Shown: positions 45,505-56,379 of the stretch, piece after piece
Layout: each line of letters starts with the position of its first letter
Position numbering within the stretch: the first letter of the stretch is position 1
DNA from: Calamus simplicifolius
Lineage: Eukaryota > Streptophyta > Magnoliopsida > Arecales > Arecaceae
Direction of reading: 5' to 3'
DNA length: 64,000 nt
NCBI GenBank assembly: GCA_900491605.1
Contig: UESW01000051.1
Span: 62,001 to 126,000 of the forward strand
Notes under the pieces: generated by a model
Told to the model about the DNA's origin: nothing
The model's database searches: none
The model's input: the letters and a program-made list of their open reading frames with translations, nothing else
Position numbers and translations under genes: made by a program

Positions 45505-45980
45505 TGTAAGCTCAGGTGTGGCACATCCAAAGTTCAGGTGAGTTATACAGGTTTGAGAGCTTAGGCTACATAAGTTCTCAGATTCCTAAGTCATTTGGGT
45601 TGGTTTGTGACCCAAGAATAGAGAGCATGTGAGTCATGGGTGTACATGGGCTCGGGTTTGAGTGCTTTCTTGTATAGCTTAGAATGGAGTTTTTTGAGAG
45701 AATATTTAATAACCTAATTGTATGTTATGAGACTAGGTCCATGGGGATTAGGCTTAGATTTCCTGGATTGACTTTCATATTTTAGGAAGTTTGTTAGGGA
45801 GTTGGTTACGGACTGGTGCGAAGAAGTTTTATCATCCAAGATGGATGATTATTTAAGGCTCTCTCTGCCGGATAGATCAAGACCAAGAAATAAGGCATTC
45901 TCTTTTTCTTCTATATCCATCTATTCTTCTTCTTCTCCATCTTTTCTCATACACCTATTCTCGGCAGAAGCTGCGCAACA
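45505..45980 (+). repeat. 5' LTR of nested Copia
   Basis: 476 bases, TG...CA, strongly similar to 50736-51218 with scattered substitutions. The similarity covers the whole length, for example AGGTTTGAGAGCTTAGGCTA in both. Confidence 0.9.
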
Positions 45981-45982
45981 AA

Positions 45983-45995
45983 TGATATTAGAGGC
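45983..45995 (+). other. Primer-binding site of nested Copia
   Basis: TGATATTAGAGGC resembles TGGTATCAGAGC (initiator tRNA-Met) with transitions, a few bases after the LTR end. Confidence 0.7.
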
Positions 45996-46214
45996 GCTTG
46001 GGAAGAAACCCTCTCTCATCATCCTCTTCATCTTCTCCCCTCCTCCTTTATCCCCTTAGCTTCATGTTCGGCTTCGTTGTCCAGCGGAGGAAGAGAACCA
46101 CGAAGGAAGAAAGATGCCTCACAGGTCTTTGTGGGAAGAAGTCTCACGGACATGTGATTGCGTGGAAGAAGCAGGCCCGCTCGTTCTCAGGATCGGACGG
46201 TGAGAAAAGTCCAC

Positions 46215-46344
46215 GCGTGAAAGGAGAACGGCCATTTCCGTGGGTGTTTCCAAGCCTTACGTGAAGAGGCTTCCCAACGGCGTGAAAGGAGAACGGCCAT
46301 TTCCGTGGGTGTTTCCAAGCCTTACGTGAAGAGGCTTCCCAACG
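46215..46344. repeat. Exact 65 bp tandem duplication in the Copia leader
   Basis: The unit from GCGTGAAAGGAGAACGGCC to CTTCCCAACG occurs twice back to back (46215-46279 and 46280-46344). The two copies appear identical although the element is otherwise mutated, so the duplication is recent relative to the insertion. It lies between the primer site and gag. Confidence 0.9.
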
Positions 46345-46723
46345 GCTTGTGGTTTCCAGCAGAAGACGAAGAGGCGCTGGTTGGAGTTTACGTGAAGGAG
46401 GAAGGCTGTCTTGCACCAACCAGTGGAGGAGGGAGGCTTTCTTGCACTAGCCAGTGGAGGATACCAACGGTGAAGGAGGGAGGCTTTGTTTCCGTGAGAA
46501 TATGGAAGAAAATGAAGCAAGGGGCGGTCTAGCAAGCAAAAAGGATTAAATAACATTCAAAAAATTAAAGGGGTTGTGCGTGGATCGAACCAAGAACCAA
46601 AGGAAAAGGGGTCAAGGAAACTAACTATTATGGCAATTTGATTGGTTGCACCAAGCAAGGAAAGGCCAAGCATCTTATCTAAGGAGAGGCTGCAGGAGAT
46701 TGTTATTTGTGGCCTGATCAACC

Positions 46724-49700
46724 ATGAGTAGTGGAAGCAAAGTTGAGTTTAAAAATTTTAATGAAAAAGAAAGTTTTTCCATGTGAAAGGTAAGGGTTGA
46801 GGATTTACTAGTGCAGAATTTTCTTGATGTTGCTTTGGAATCAAAGCCTGAGAAGATGTCAGAAGGGGATTGGTTGTCTCTTAAGAAGAGGAAATATGCA
46901 GCGATCAGAGGGTGTCTTGCTGATTTGATTTTATACAGTGTCCTAAATGAGAAGAAATCGAAGGGTCTTTGGGCCAAGTTGCATTCCTTATACATGGGCA
47001 AAATATGTGCAATAAACTTATGTTGAAGAAATAATTATATAGTCTTCGGATGTAGGAAGGCATGAAAATTATTCTTCATATTCAGAAGTATGATAGGGTA
47101 TGCAATGATTTGATGACTCTTGGTGTTAAGATGGAGGAAGAAGAAAAATCTCTTCTCTTGTTATGTTCATTGCCTATGTCTTATTATCTTCTTGTTACTA
47201 CACTACTTTATGGAAAAGAAACACTGCTTTATGAAGATATTGTATCTGTGTTGAGATCTAATGAGCAGCGGAGAAAGATCCAATAAGCACAGGGGCCGAT
47301 TCAAGTCCAAGTTAAAGAAAGGCAAAGGCAGCAAGTTCAGGCATTACAAGTGTAATGAGGTTGGACACAGAAAAATTGTCCTCTTTGGAAGAAACCTCAA
47401 GAAGAGAAGAAAGAGAAGGAATCTGTCAGTACTGTTAAAGATGTAGGGGTCGAGGAGGACCTCTTGGTGGTTTCAGGTGCACACAGAAGTACAACAGATA
47501 GTTGGTTACTTGATTCAGCCTGCTCACATCATTATATACCGCATCAGTCCTAGTTTGCAGATTATACTAAAATCGATGTGGGGAATGTGATATTAGGGGA
47601 TAACCATTCTTGCAAGGTGGCAGGAGTTGGCACAGTTAGGATCAGAATGTTTGATGGGATTGTGAGAACTCTTACTCATGTGAAGTATATTCCTGACTTG
47701 AAGAAGAACCTAGTGTCCTTGGGGTACCTGAAGAGGAATGGATTTGGTTTCAGTTATTGTTCCGGGAATGGTGTACTCAATATCATAAAAGGTGCTATGG
47801 TTGTGATAAGGAAAGAGAGGCTGAAAAATAATTTGTATCAGCTGGTTGGATCTGTGATGTGTGGAGGGTATGAGACAACAACAGCAGTGCACAATTAGTA
47901 GGATATGTATCGTATGTGGCACTACCATCTTGGTCACATGAGAGATCGGGGCATGAGGGTGCTGATGAAGGATAGAAGGATTCCAACTTTGGATGAGGAT
48001 GTTGCAGAGGTCTGTGAGCCATGTCAGATGGGCAAGCAATACAAGGTAAAATTATCTACTAGTTCAGCACACAGTACAGGTTCCTTGGAGCTAATACACA
48101 GTGATGTTTGGGGTCCAGCTCCAGTTTCGAGCAGGAATGGGCTAGATATTTTATGACTATGATTAATGATTTTTCAAGGAAGGTCTAGCTATATTCTTGA
48201 AGGAAAAGTCAAAGGTCTTCTCTAAATTTCAAGTATGGCAGGCTGAGGTAGAAAATAAGACAGGGAGATATGTAAAGGTGATGCGGTCTGATAACGGTGG
48301 AGAATTCACAAGTAAGGAGTTTTTGAGATTTTGTACAGATGAAGGCATCAAAAGGCAATTTTCAGTGGTTAGAACTTCTTAGCAAAATGGAGTGGCTAAG
48401 AGAATGAACCGAACTCTCATGGAGAAAGTTAGATGAATGAGATTGCAAGTAGGATTACCTAAAATGTTTTGGATGGACACAGTTGACACAACAGCCTACT
48501 TGGTGAACAGGTCTCCTCATGTCAAGCTTGATGGAATGTTATCAAAGGATATGTGGTTTGATAGACAGGTGGAGTTCAGCCATATCAGAATTTTTGATGT
48601 GCAGCATATGTACATGTGGATGCCAGTCAGCGAACTAAGTTGGACGTCAAAGCCCAAAAAATGATGTTCATTAGATATCCGCAAGGAGTCAAGGGATACA
48701 GGCTGTGGGATCCCTTGGATTAGAAGGCCACGATCAATAGGGATGTGTTTTTTGATGATAACTCAGTCCTCAAGAAGTAGGAGGAGGTAGAGGTTCAGTC
48801 AGAGGCCCAGTCGGACGCGGGTGGGCAGCAGAAGGCTCAGCATGGTGCAGTTGAGCAACTAATCTCTTATGATATTTTACCTTTTGTAGGATCATTAGGA
48901 GGACATGAGATTCAGATGGAGCATACTATAGATATGTCTTCACATGCGGGGATCAGCCAGATGCATGCTCACGGCAGAAATGAGTGGAGGGAGGAGTCAC
49001 ATCCTAGGATAGGCATCGACATTGCACTACATAAGCCAAAGAGGATCATTTGGCAGCCAGAGCGATATAGGTTTGGCAAGACTATGTCGTATGCATTAGT
49101 GGCTACCAGTGGAGGACCGGTTACCTACCATGAGGCAATGACAAGCCAGGATAGAGAGAGGTGGGTTCAGGCTATGGCGAAAGAGATGTAGTCCCTGCAG
49201 AAGAATCAGACTTTGCGGTTGGTGTCATTGCCAAGTGAAAAGAAACCTATTGGTTGCAAATGGGTATTTTAGTGCAAAGAAGGAACCACAAAGAAGGAAA
49301 GGATCAGGTATAAGGCCCGGTTAGTGGCCAAAGGATTTTCTCAGAAAGAAGGCATTGACTACAATGAGGTATTCTCACCAGTGGTACGGCACACATCTAT
49401 CAGGGTATTGCTGAGCATTGTAGTAGTGCAAAATTTAGAGCTGGAGCAGATGGATGTTAGAACGGTCTTCCTTCATTGGGATTTGGAGGAGGAGATTTAT
49501 ATGTAGCAGCTAGAGGGGTTCATAGAACTGGGGTCAGAAAGAAAGGTATGTCGTTTGTAGAGATCCTTATATGGTTTGAAGCAATCGCCGCGTCAGTGGT
49601 ACCTGCGGTTCGACACCTTTGTGAGGAGCATCGGCATGTCTAGATGTGAGTATGATCCCTATGTTTGTTTTTGAATTTTAGAAGATCATTCCAGATTATA

Positions 49701-50700
49701 CTTGCTTTTATATGTGGATGATATGTTAATTACATGCAAGAGTAAAGCTATTGTAGAGGATCTAAAGGCAGCATTGTCAGCTAAGTTTGAAATAAAGGAT
49801 TTAAGTCCTGCTACATGGATTTTGGGGATAAAAATTTTTAGGGATAGAGATAGAAGGTTGCTTCACTTATCTCAGGGGACTTATATTAGGAGGTCTTGGA
49901 GAGGTACAGTATGGATGGTGCAAAGGCAGCTGCATTACCATTAGTTGATCACATTAAGCTCTCTAAGACTATATCACCGACAGAGGCTGAGGAGATGTCT
50001 AGAGTACCTTATGCTTAAGGAGTTTGTAGTCTCATGTATGCTATGGTGTGTTGTAGGCCTGACCTTGCATATGCTGTTAGCCAGGTTAGCAGATTCATGG
50101 CTAGTCCGGATAGAGCACATTGGAGAGCTCTGAAAGGGATCTTCAAATATCTTGTTGGCATAGTTAGTGTTGGTATATGCTATGAGTATAGTGGCATGAA
50201 GGATGGCACTAGACTGATCATGGAGGCTCAGGATTGGGTAGCAGGTTTTGTTGATGCTGACTATGGAGGTGATTTGGACACTAGGCGATCGATGACAAGG
50301 TATGTCTTTATGTTGAATGGTGGTCTAATATCATGGAGGTCAAGTCTACAGCTAGTGATGGCTTTGTCTACTACAAAGTCAAGTATATTGGTATTTTACG
50401 CTGCAAAGGAGGCTATATGGCTGAAAGGTCTTGTACTGGAGATGGGGATAGCATAGAGGGTGATCAAGGTATTTTCTGATAGCTAGAGTGCTTTATGTTT
50501 GATCTAGAATCTAGTTTATCATGCTAGAACCAAAGATATTGATATCAAATACCACAAGATAAGAGAACTTATGGAGGATGGTGAGTTGGAGCTTGTAAAA
50601 GTGTTTACCAAAGATAACGCAGCGGATGCATTCATTAAGGTACTGCCTCGAGATAGCTTTTTCAGATATGGAGCACTGATAGAATTGATGGACTAGGTGG
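46724..50700 (+). pseudogene. Copia gag-pol polyprotein with premature stops
   Basis: Gag starts at 46724 (MSSGSKVEFKNFNEK, then VEDLLVQNFLDVAL). A zinc-knuckle remnant HYKCNEVGHRK is near 47345 and the protease DSACSHH near 47514. The pre-integrase WHYHLGHMRDRG is at 47915, and integrase has RSDNGGEFTSKEF (48280) and QNGVAKRMNRTL (48382). Reverse transcriptase has ARLVAKGFSQKEG and LLLYVDDMLIT (49700), and RNase H has FVDADYGGDLDTRRS (50245) and TKDIDIKYHKIREL (50530). The catalytic YVDD is intact. At least ten in-frame stops, mostly TAG, and several frameshifts (for example near 47285, 48155 and 49885) interrupt the frame. Confidence 0.85.
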
Positions 50701-50735
50701 AGCTTACTATAACTTTGATGCATCAAGGTGGAGAT

Positions 50736-51218
50736 TGTAAGCTCATATATGGCACATCCAAAGTCCAGGTGAGTCACATAGGTTTGAGAGCTTAGGCTAC
50801 ATAAGTTCTCAGGTTCCTAAGTCATTTGGGTCCGCTTGTGACCCAAGAATAGAAAGCATGTGAGTCATTGGTGTACATGGGCTCGGATGTGAGTGCTTTC
50901 TTATATGGCTTAGAAGGGAGCTTTTTGAGAGAATGTTTAATAACCTAATTGTAGGTTATGGAACTAGGTCCATCGGGATTGGGCTCAGGTTTTCTGGATT
51001 GCTTTCATATTTTAGGAAGCTTGTTAGGGAGTTGGTTACGGGCTGGTGCGGAGAAGTTTTATTATCCAAGATGGATGATTATTCAAGGCTCTCTCTAGAT
51101 GTAACCGGATATACCAAGACCAAGAAAATAAAGCCATTCTCTTTTCTTCTATATCCATCTATTCTTCTTCTTCTCCATCTTCCCTCATGCACCTGATCTC
51201 GACGGAAGCTGCGCAATA
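50736..51218 (+). repeat. 3' LTR of nested Copia
   Basis: It begins TGTAAGCTCATATATGG directly after CATCAAGGTGGAGAT, a usual Copia polypurine-like tract, and ends GCGCAATA. Confidence 0.9.
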
Positions 51219-51292
51219 ATCCTGCTACGTCTTTTCAAACTTTTGGCATTATTCTTCCGTTTGAGACTAAGTGTCCCTAGTAGAAGAGTGTC

Positions 51293-53971
51293 ATGGGCAG
51301 CTCTGTTTTTGTTCGCTCTGAAAACATAGAGCACCTAACTTGCATAGCCTCGATGATAACTCTTGCAGATTTGAAGAGAATCCATTGGAAATATTGGATC
51401 CCCGATGATTATGATTTGCGAGTGTCATGTTCTAGGCAGAGGGTACTGAATGAACTAGAGTTTGGAACCTTCTTTTATGAGGAGTGCTTCAAAATGGGCA
51501 TCCACTTTCCTCTTCATCCAATTATCGAGGGGGTTATGAAGTTCTACGGTGTATGCCCCTCAGTGGTGGCTCTGAACAGCTGGTAGCATATCATGGGGTT
51601 CATCTGCATGTGCTAGTTTGTGGGGGTGATGGCGATGGTGCCACTATTCTGGGCATGTCACAACATCATCTTTCCCAAAAACTCCTTCTGGCTTTACATC
51701 GGTCCTTGAAGGACCGTCAAGAGGGCCTCAGAGGTTCCATCCTCGATAAAGGGATGGAAACCCCATTTTTTCATCATCCATTGAAGCGGTGGGTACCTCT
51801 TCCCTTGGCCATGGAGAAAATTTTTGGAGGATCTGAACAAAGCTCCTTGCTTGTCAAGGCAGAAGATCAATGACCTCAAAACTCTATCCAGTGGCAAGGC
51901 GCTCTCGGTCAGAGTTCTTCTGACCGAAGATGCTATTTTCAATGTTGGTCTTAATAGCATGGATCCTCGGAGTAGGTTCTATCTTCACTTTATTATGCCT
52001 CAATTTTATTTGCCTGTATATAACTGAATGTCTGAGTATTTTCTGTCTTCAATGGCTAAATCAATCCTTGGAGCCCGGATGAGGAACATGCTGAAGAGTG
52101 GCTCTAGCAAGAAGAAGGGCGAGAAGCGGCCTCGCCAAGCCTTGCCAAGCCCAACCAAGAAGAAAGCAAGGCTTGGCTCTCCGAGCCTTACCCTGATGCT
52201 GGTGCCGAAGGAGAAGGTGCCAACAGAAAAATAAAAGATGCCCTGGCCTAGATGGAAAAGGAGCCAGAGAACAGCCGGCCAATGGAGTTGGGATACGGGT
52301 TCCAAGAAGAGGAAGATGTCTTGATAAATAAGTTTATCTACCCAATCATTTATGATCTGGATACCGCTGTCCCTAATAGTCTTTAGACCCTTGAAGAGTT
52401 CCAGAAGTGTCAGAGAATAAAGAGGATAGCGGGGACTGAAGGTTTGGAGGCTGTCGTCGCCGCAAGTGGCCCTTCTATCCCTTTGCTCACAGGGAGTCTT
52501 TCCCCCGAAGAGCAGGGAGAGGTCAAGATAGGCATCGAGGGTTGGAAGGATCGCTTGGCGAAAAGGGTTAGTGAACAGAGGCCCTCGGACAAATGGGCTG
52601 GCTAGGGGTGAATCTTATCAGACCAGACCTCCTTCTTATCTTGTCAAGCTGAGTCGCTAAGGTTGCGACTCGAAGCATTCTGCTTTATCTTTTGCTCAGA
52701 AGGGGGTACTTCCAATGCTGAATGATTGGAAGCCAAGCATTAGGCAGCCTCCTTCTTGGTCGAGGGGTGTGACATCCTCAAAGACTTGGAGAGCCTGCCA
52801 TTGCTCGGAAGCGACACCCGTCTAAGGGACTTGAATACATATGCCCTTCATGTAAGTAAAAATTTTCTTTTCTTTTTCCTTTTGACATATTTTGCTATCA
52901 TCGAGCTAACTCATCTTGTTCTACTGCAGGCATTTATCCTCCAAAAGGTGTTGTATGAGTGCTTAAGTGCCGCAATAATAGCCCGCGACCAAGCCTTGGG
53001 CGAGGTTGCGAAGCTTCAGAATAAATAGGGCTTGGCTAACCAGTTTTCTAAGGAGCTAGCCAAGACCTGGGCCGAGCTTGAAGAAGCCCAAAAATTACCC
53101 AAGGAAGCTTGGGTGACTTTGTCGAAGTCCAAGGAAGAGGATGTAGAAGAAATAAACAAACTAAATAAGAAACTTGTCGACGAAGGTCGCAAGTTTAAAT
53201 TATGCCAACAACAGGCCGCCAATGTTATGGCCAAGCTTGTGTTTACACAAAATAAGGCAGAAGAGGGTCGGGCGAAGCTAGACCATGCCTGGAGGAAGCT
53301 CCATCAATACAAGAAGAAGAAGAAGCAACTCCAAGAGTAGGCTGCGGAGGCAAAAGAAAAGGCTACTAAGCAGGGCGAGGTTATTGTAGAGGTAAGTACC
53401 TTGTCTATTCCTTCATACTAATAGATTTTGTCTTTCTTCTGATTAGACTGACTTTGTCGACCTTGTTTCTCAGGCAAAAAAGGATGAGGCTAGGGCAGTG
53501 GAGAAGATAAGGATGCTAATTGAGGAGTTAGCCTCGCGTCATCTGGAATGTTTCGAGCTTCAGAACTAGATGGCCAAGATTGACAACCAAGCTGCCCTAG
53601 CAGTTGAGAAGTACAAGAGCTCGGTCAAGTTTACCAAGAAAAAACTCTCATTTTCCAAGGAAGCTTGCATGTTAGCGATGAATGAGACAAGGCAGAGGGT
53701 CGCCCAATAGTACCCTGACTTGGACCTCTCATTCCTAGAGGATGCGGGGTACTGTGTCCTTTCATCATCGGCTGATTCCTTAGTCGTGACTCATTCATCT
53801 GCCGAAGCCAAGAGTAGTGAAGATGGTGCCTTGAAAATTGACTTTGAAGAGGCTATAGAGGTAGACTCGGCTGGGGTTCCGTACGCCACCGAAGAGTTGA
53901 GCCAGCCTAATCCCATCCTTCCTCCTTTGGTAGATTCCTTCGAAAAAGGTGCAGCACCAGTCGAGCCTTAG
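51293..53971 (+). pseudogene. Antisense additional ORF (aORF) of Tat-type Gypsy element
   Basis: It runs on the strand opposite to gag and integrase. The N-terminal part (51293-51586) includes WIPDDYDLRVS, FKMGIHFPLHPII and VCPSVVALNSW, wording typical of the extra ORF of plant Tat elements (LxFPLHPF ... APNSW). Two short introns with good splice sites fit: 52852-52929 (GTAAGT...TGCAG) and 53392-53473 (GTAAGT...CTCAG). The region from 52930 to 53700 is highly charged and heptad-like (AELEEAQKL, EEINKLNKKLVDEG, NKAEEGRAKLDH), so a coiled coil is likely. The C-terminus is acidic and ends at 53971. In-frame stops (TAG near 51584, 51616, 53027, 53338, 53567 and 53707, and others) break it. Function is unknown. 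Confidence 0.7.
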
Positions 53972-54640
53972 ATTTATTTCTTCTTTTTATAACTAAATAA
54001 GATTGTATTTATTTTTATTTTTTGGTGCCATGGTGCACTTGTATGATAATTCTTTCGTAATATGAATTTTAATGAATAAAACTTCATTTTTTTCAATTGT
54101 TTGTACTCTTGATGAATGTGCTTCACCAAAAATTTTGTTCTCTTGATTGTACTTTTTTCATAGTTCTTTAAGTAGCTTCCACTTCGTTATTCCTTGCAAT
54201 CATCGAATTTAGCCACTTAGGCTCCACAGAAATAGCATAGGGAGTCTTTGACCTAAGGGCCAAATAATTAACTTTGAAATGTCTTAGCCCGGGTGAGGTT
54301 CGGAAAGACAATAGGACATACTCGGTCCTGCCGAGGTTCGAAGATAGAACAAGATAGGAACTTAGCCCTTCTTAAGATTCAGAAGTAGAATGAAGTAGCT
54401 TCTCACTTGACCCTGTCAAGGTTTGTAGAGATAGTAACAAAACACACTCGATGTTGTTGAGGTCCCAAAGAATAACATAATGAGGCCCGAGCGTGGCTAA
54501 GGGTTTGGAGAGATGACTTGTAGGTTCTCGGGCCTGCCGAGATTCAAAAAATAGTATAGAAGGACCTTAGCCCAGCTAAGGGTTTGGATAATAACAATGA
54601 AATGTACCTGACCCTATTGAGATTCAGAGAAATAGAGTGA
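53972..54640. other. Tat element non-coding region before the 33 bp array
   Basis: The first part is T-rich and polyadenylation-like for the antisense ORF (AATGAATAAAACTTC near 54070). From about 54290, irregular TAGCCC...GGTTCGGAGA modules foreshadow the 33 bp repeat. No open frame is supported. Confidence 0.5.
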
Positions 54641-54649
54641 TCGGCCCTA

Positions 54650-55110
54650 CCGAGGATTGAAAAATTAGGTGCTCGGCCCTGCTGAGGTTCGGAGAACTTA
54701 GGTGCTCGGCCCTGCCGAGGTTCAAAGAAATAAGATGCTTAGCCCTGCCAAGGTTTAGAGAACTTAAGTGCTTGGCTCTGCAGAGGTTTAGAGAAATAGA
54801 GTGCTCGGCCCTGTTGAGGTTAGGAGAACTTAGGTGCTCGGCCCTGCTGAGGTTCGGAGAAATAAGGTGCTCAGCCATGCCGAGGTTGGAAGAACTTAAG
54901 TGCTCGGCCTTGCAGAGGTTCAAAGAAATAGAGTGCTTGGCCCTATCGAGGTTCGAAGAACTTAGGTGCTCGGCCCTGCCAAGGTTCAAAGAAATAGGAT
55001 GCTTGGCCTTGCCAAAGTTTGGAGAAATAAAGTGCTCGGCCCTGCCGAGGTTTGAAGAACTTAGGTGCTTGGCCTGCCGAGGTTTAAAGAACTTAGGTTA
55101 GAGAACCTCA
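54650..55110. repeat. 33 bp tandem repeat (11 codons), about 13 units
   Basis: GCTCGGCCCTGCCGAGGTTC plus an (A/G)GAGAA(A/C)TTAGGT tail recurs at 54671, 54704, 54737 and 54770 and onwards at 33-base steps. Because 33 is a multiple of three, both strands show open frames of 11-residue repeats (for example LGRAEHLSS-type on the minus strand). It lies in the 3' non-coding zone, where Tat/Ogre elements are known to carry variable tandem repeats, so a repeat by-product is more likely than a protein. Confidence 0.85.
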
Positions 55111-55339
55111 GCTCAGCTAAGGGTTCGGAGACAAGATCCGTATGATCATCAATTGGAAGAAACTTGATTCTCATTGACATCATAGAAAAAGATGGTCATT
55201 CAAAGAAAATACATTTAAATATGGAGAAGTCCATTACAACGAGCAAAGTAGTTTAGTTGAGAAATACTTTACTGATAATATACTTGAACATTATTCAAGT
55301 TCCATGTCCTGGGGACATTTTTTCATTAAGGTCTTGGAG

Positions 55340-56367
55340 TCAGTAGGTGTTGGGTCTAATGACCTCTGCAACTTGGTAGGGGCCTTTCCAGTTCAGAGTT
55401 AGTTTCCCTTGCTCCATTGGCTTAGAGACCGAGGCTTTGCGGAGCATAAGGTCACCAGAAAGAAAGAGCTTCCCTTTGACTCGAGAAGAGTAGTAATGCC
55501 CCATGCATTGTTGGCATGCAGCCATCCTAATCCGGCCCTTTTCTTTAACTTCTTCAATGAGGTCGAGGTTAGTCCACAGCTGTTCATCGTTTGCTACTTC
55601 GTAGTAGCTTTCGACTCTGGGTGAGCGTAGGCCGATCTCGACCGAGATAACGGCTTCAGTGCCGAAGTTCATCATGAATGGAGTTTCACTAGTTAGTATT
55701 CTTTGTGTTGTTTGATAGGCCTAAAGGACATGGTGAAACTCGTCCATCCATCTATCGTGAGCTTTATTCAACTGAGCCTTTAGCCCTTATAGCAGCATCC
55801 AGTTAGCTACTTATGCCTCACCGTTAGTTTGCGAGTGCTCCACCAAGGTGAGCCAATAGCTAATGCCATGGTCTTCGCAAGACTCCCAAAACTTTGGCTT
55901 GTCAAACTATCGATCATTGCCGATGATGATGGTATATGGAAGGCCAAATCGACAGATGATTGACAGCCAAACGAAGGCCTTGGCTTAGGCCTCAGTGATA
56001 TGGGCAGCTGCTTCAGCTTCAATCAACTTGAAGAAGTAATCGATGGCTATGAACAAAAATTTTCTCTACCCGATGGTCGAAGGAAATGGACCAAGGATGT
56101 CCATTTCTTACTTTGCGAAGGGCTAGGCAGCTGCAATGGGCATCAAGAGCATTGATGGAAGCCTTTGGAAGTTTGAATAATGCTAGCTTCTTTTCTGCCC
56201 GCAGGAAGAGACCCATCTTTGAGGTATGCCAACATAGGGTCAATACATGATGGCTCATTTTTTAGCTGCATCATGGAATCGGTGTCTGCTATGCTGGACT
56301 TCTCTAGGATTTCAAGGTCGAACTTCTGCCCTGACTTCTTCCTTCGGGAGTCCTCTATAGTGCTCAA
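55340..56367 (-). pseudogene. Gypsy integrase (linker, core remnant and C-terminal part)
   Basis: The minus strand carries the region before integrase (DPMLAYLKDGSLPAG, 56260-56220) and core remnants (DYFFKLIEAEAA near 56040; VEHSQTNGEA near 55830, as in VEHPQTNGQAE). The C-terminal part (55675-55340) has FGTEAVISVEIGL, VKGKLFLSGDLMLRK and GKLTLNWKGPY. These are standard Gypsy integrase wordings. A stop replaces the expected residue after TNGEA, and frames change several times, so it is inactive. Confidence 0.85.
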
Positions 56368-56379
56368 GCTTTCCTCGGC

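Larger units (their letters stand above)
45505..51218 (+). mobile_element. Full-length Copia retrotransposon, 5.7 kb, many stops
   Basis: LTRs at 45505-45980 and 50736-51218 both begin TGTAAGCTCA and end GCTGCGCAA(C/T)A. A primer-site-like TGATATTAGAGGC follows the left LTR. Gag, protease, integrase, reverse transcriptase and RNase H appear in the Copia order on the plus strand. Flanking pentamers (TTTTT and ATCCT) do not match, so the target duplication is not preserved. Interrupted by stops and frameshifts, it is not active. Confidence 0.88.

Noticed and set aside
54624..55101. Repeat proteins on both strands of the 33 bp array
   Set aside because: Both strands are open because the unit length is a multiple of three; no start context or domain supports a protein.
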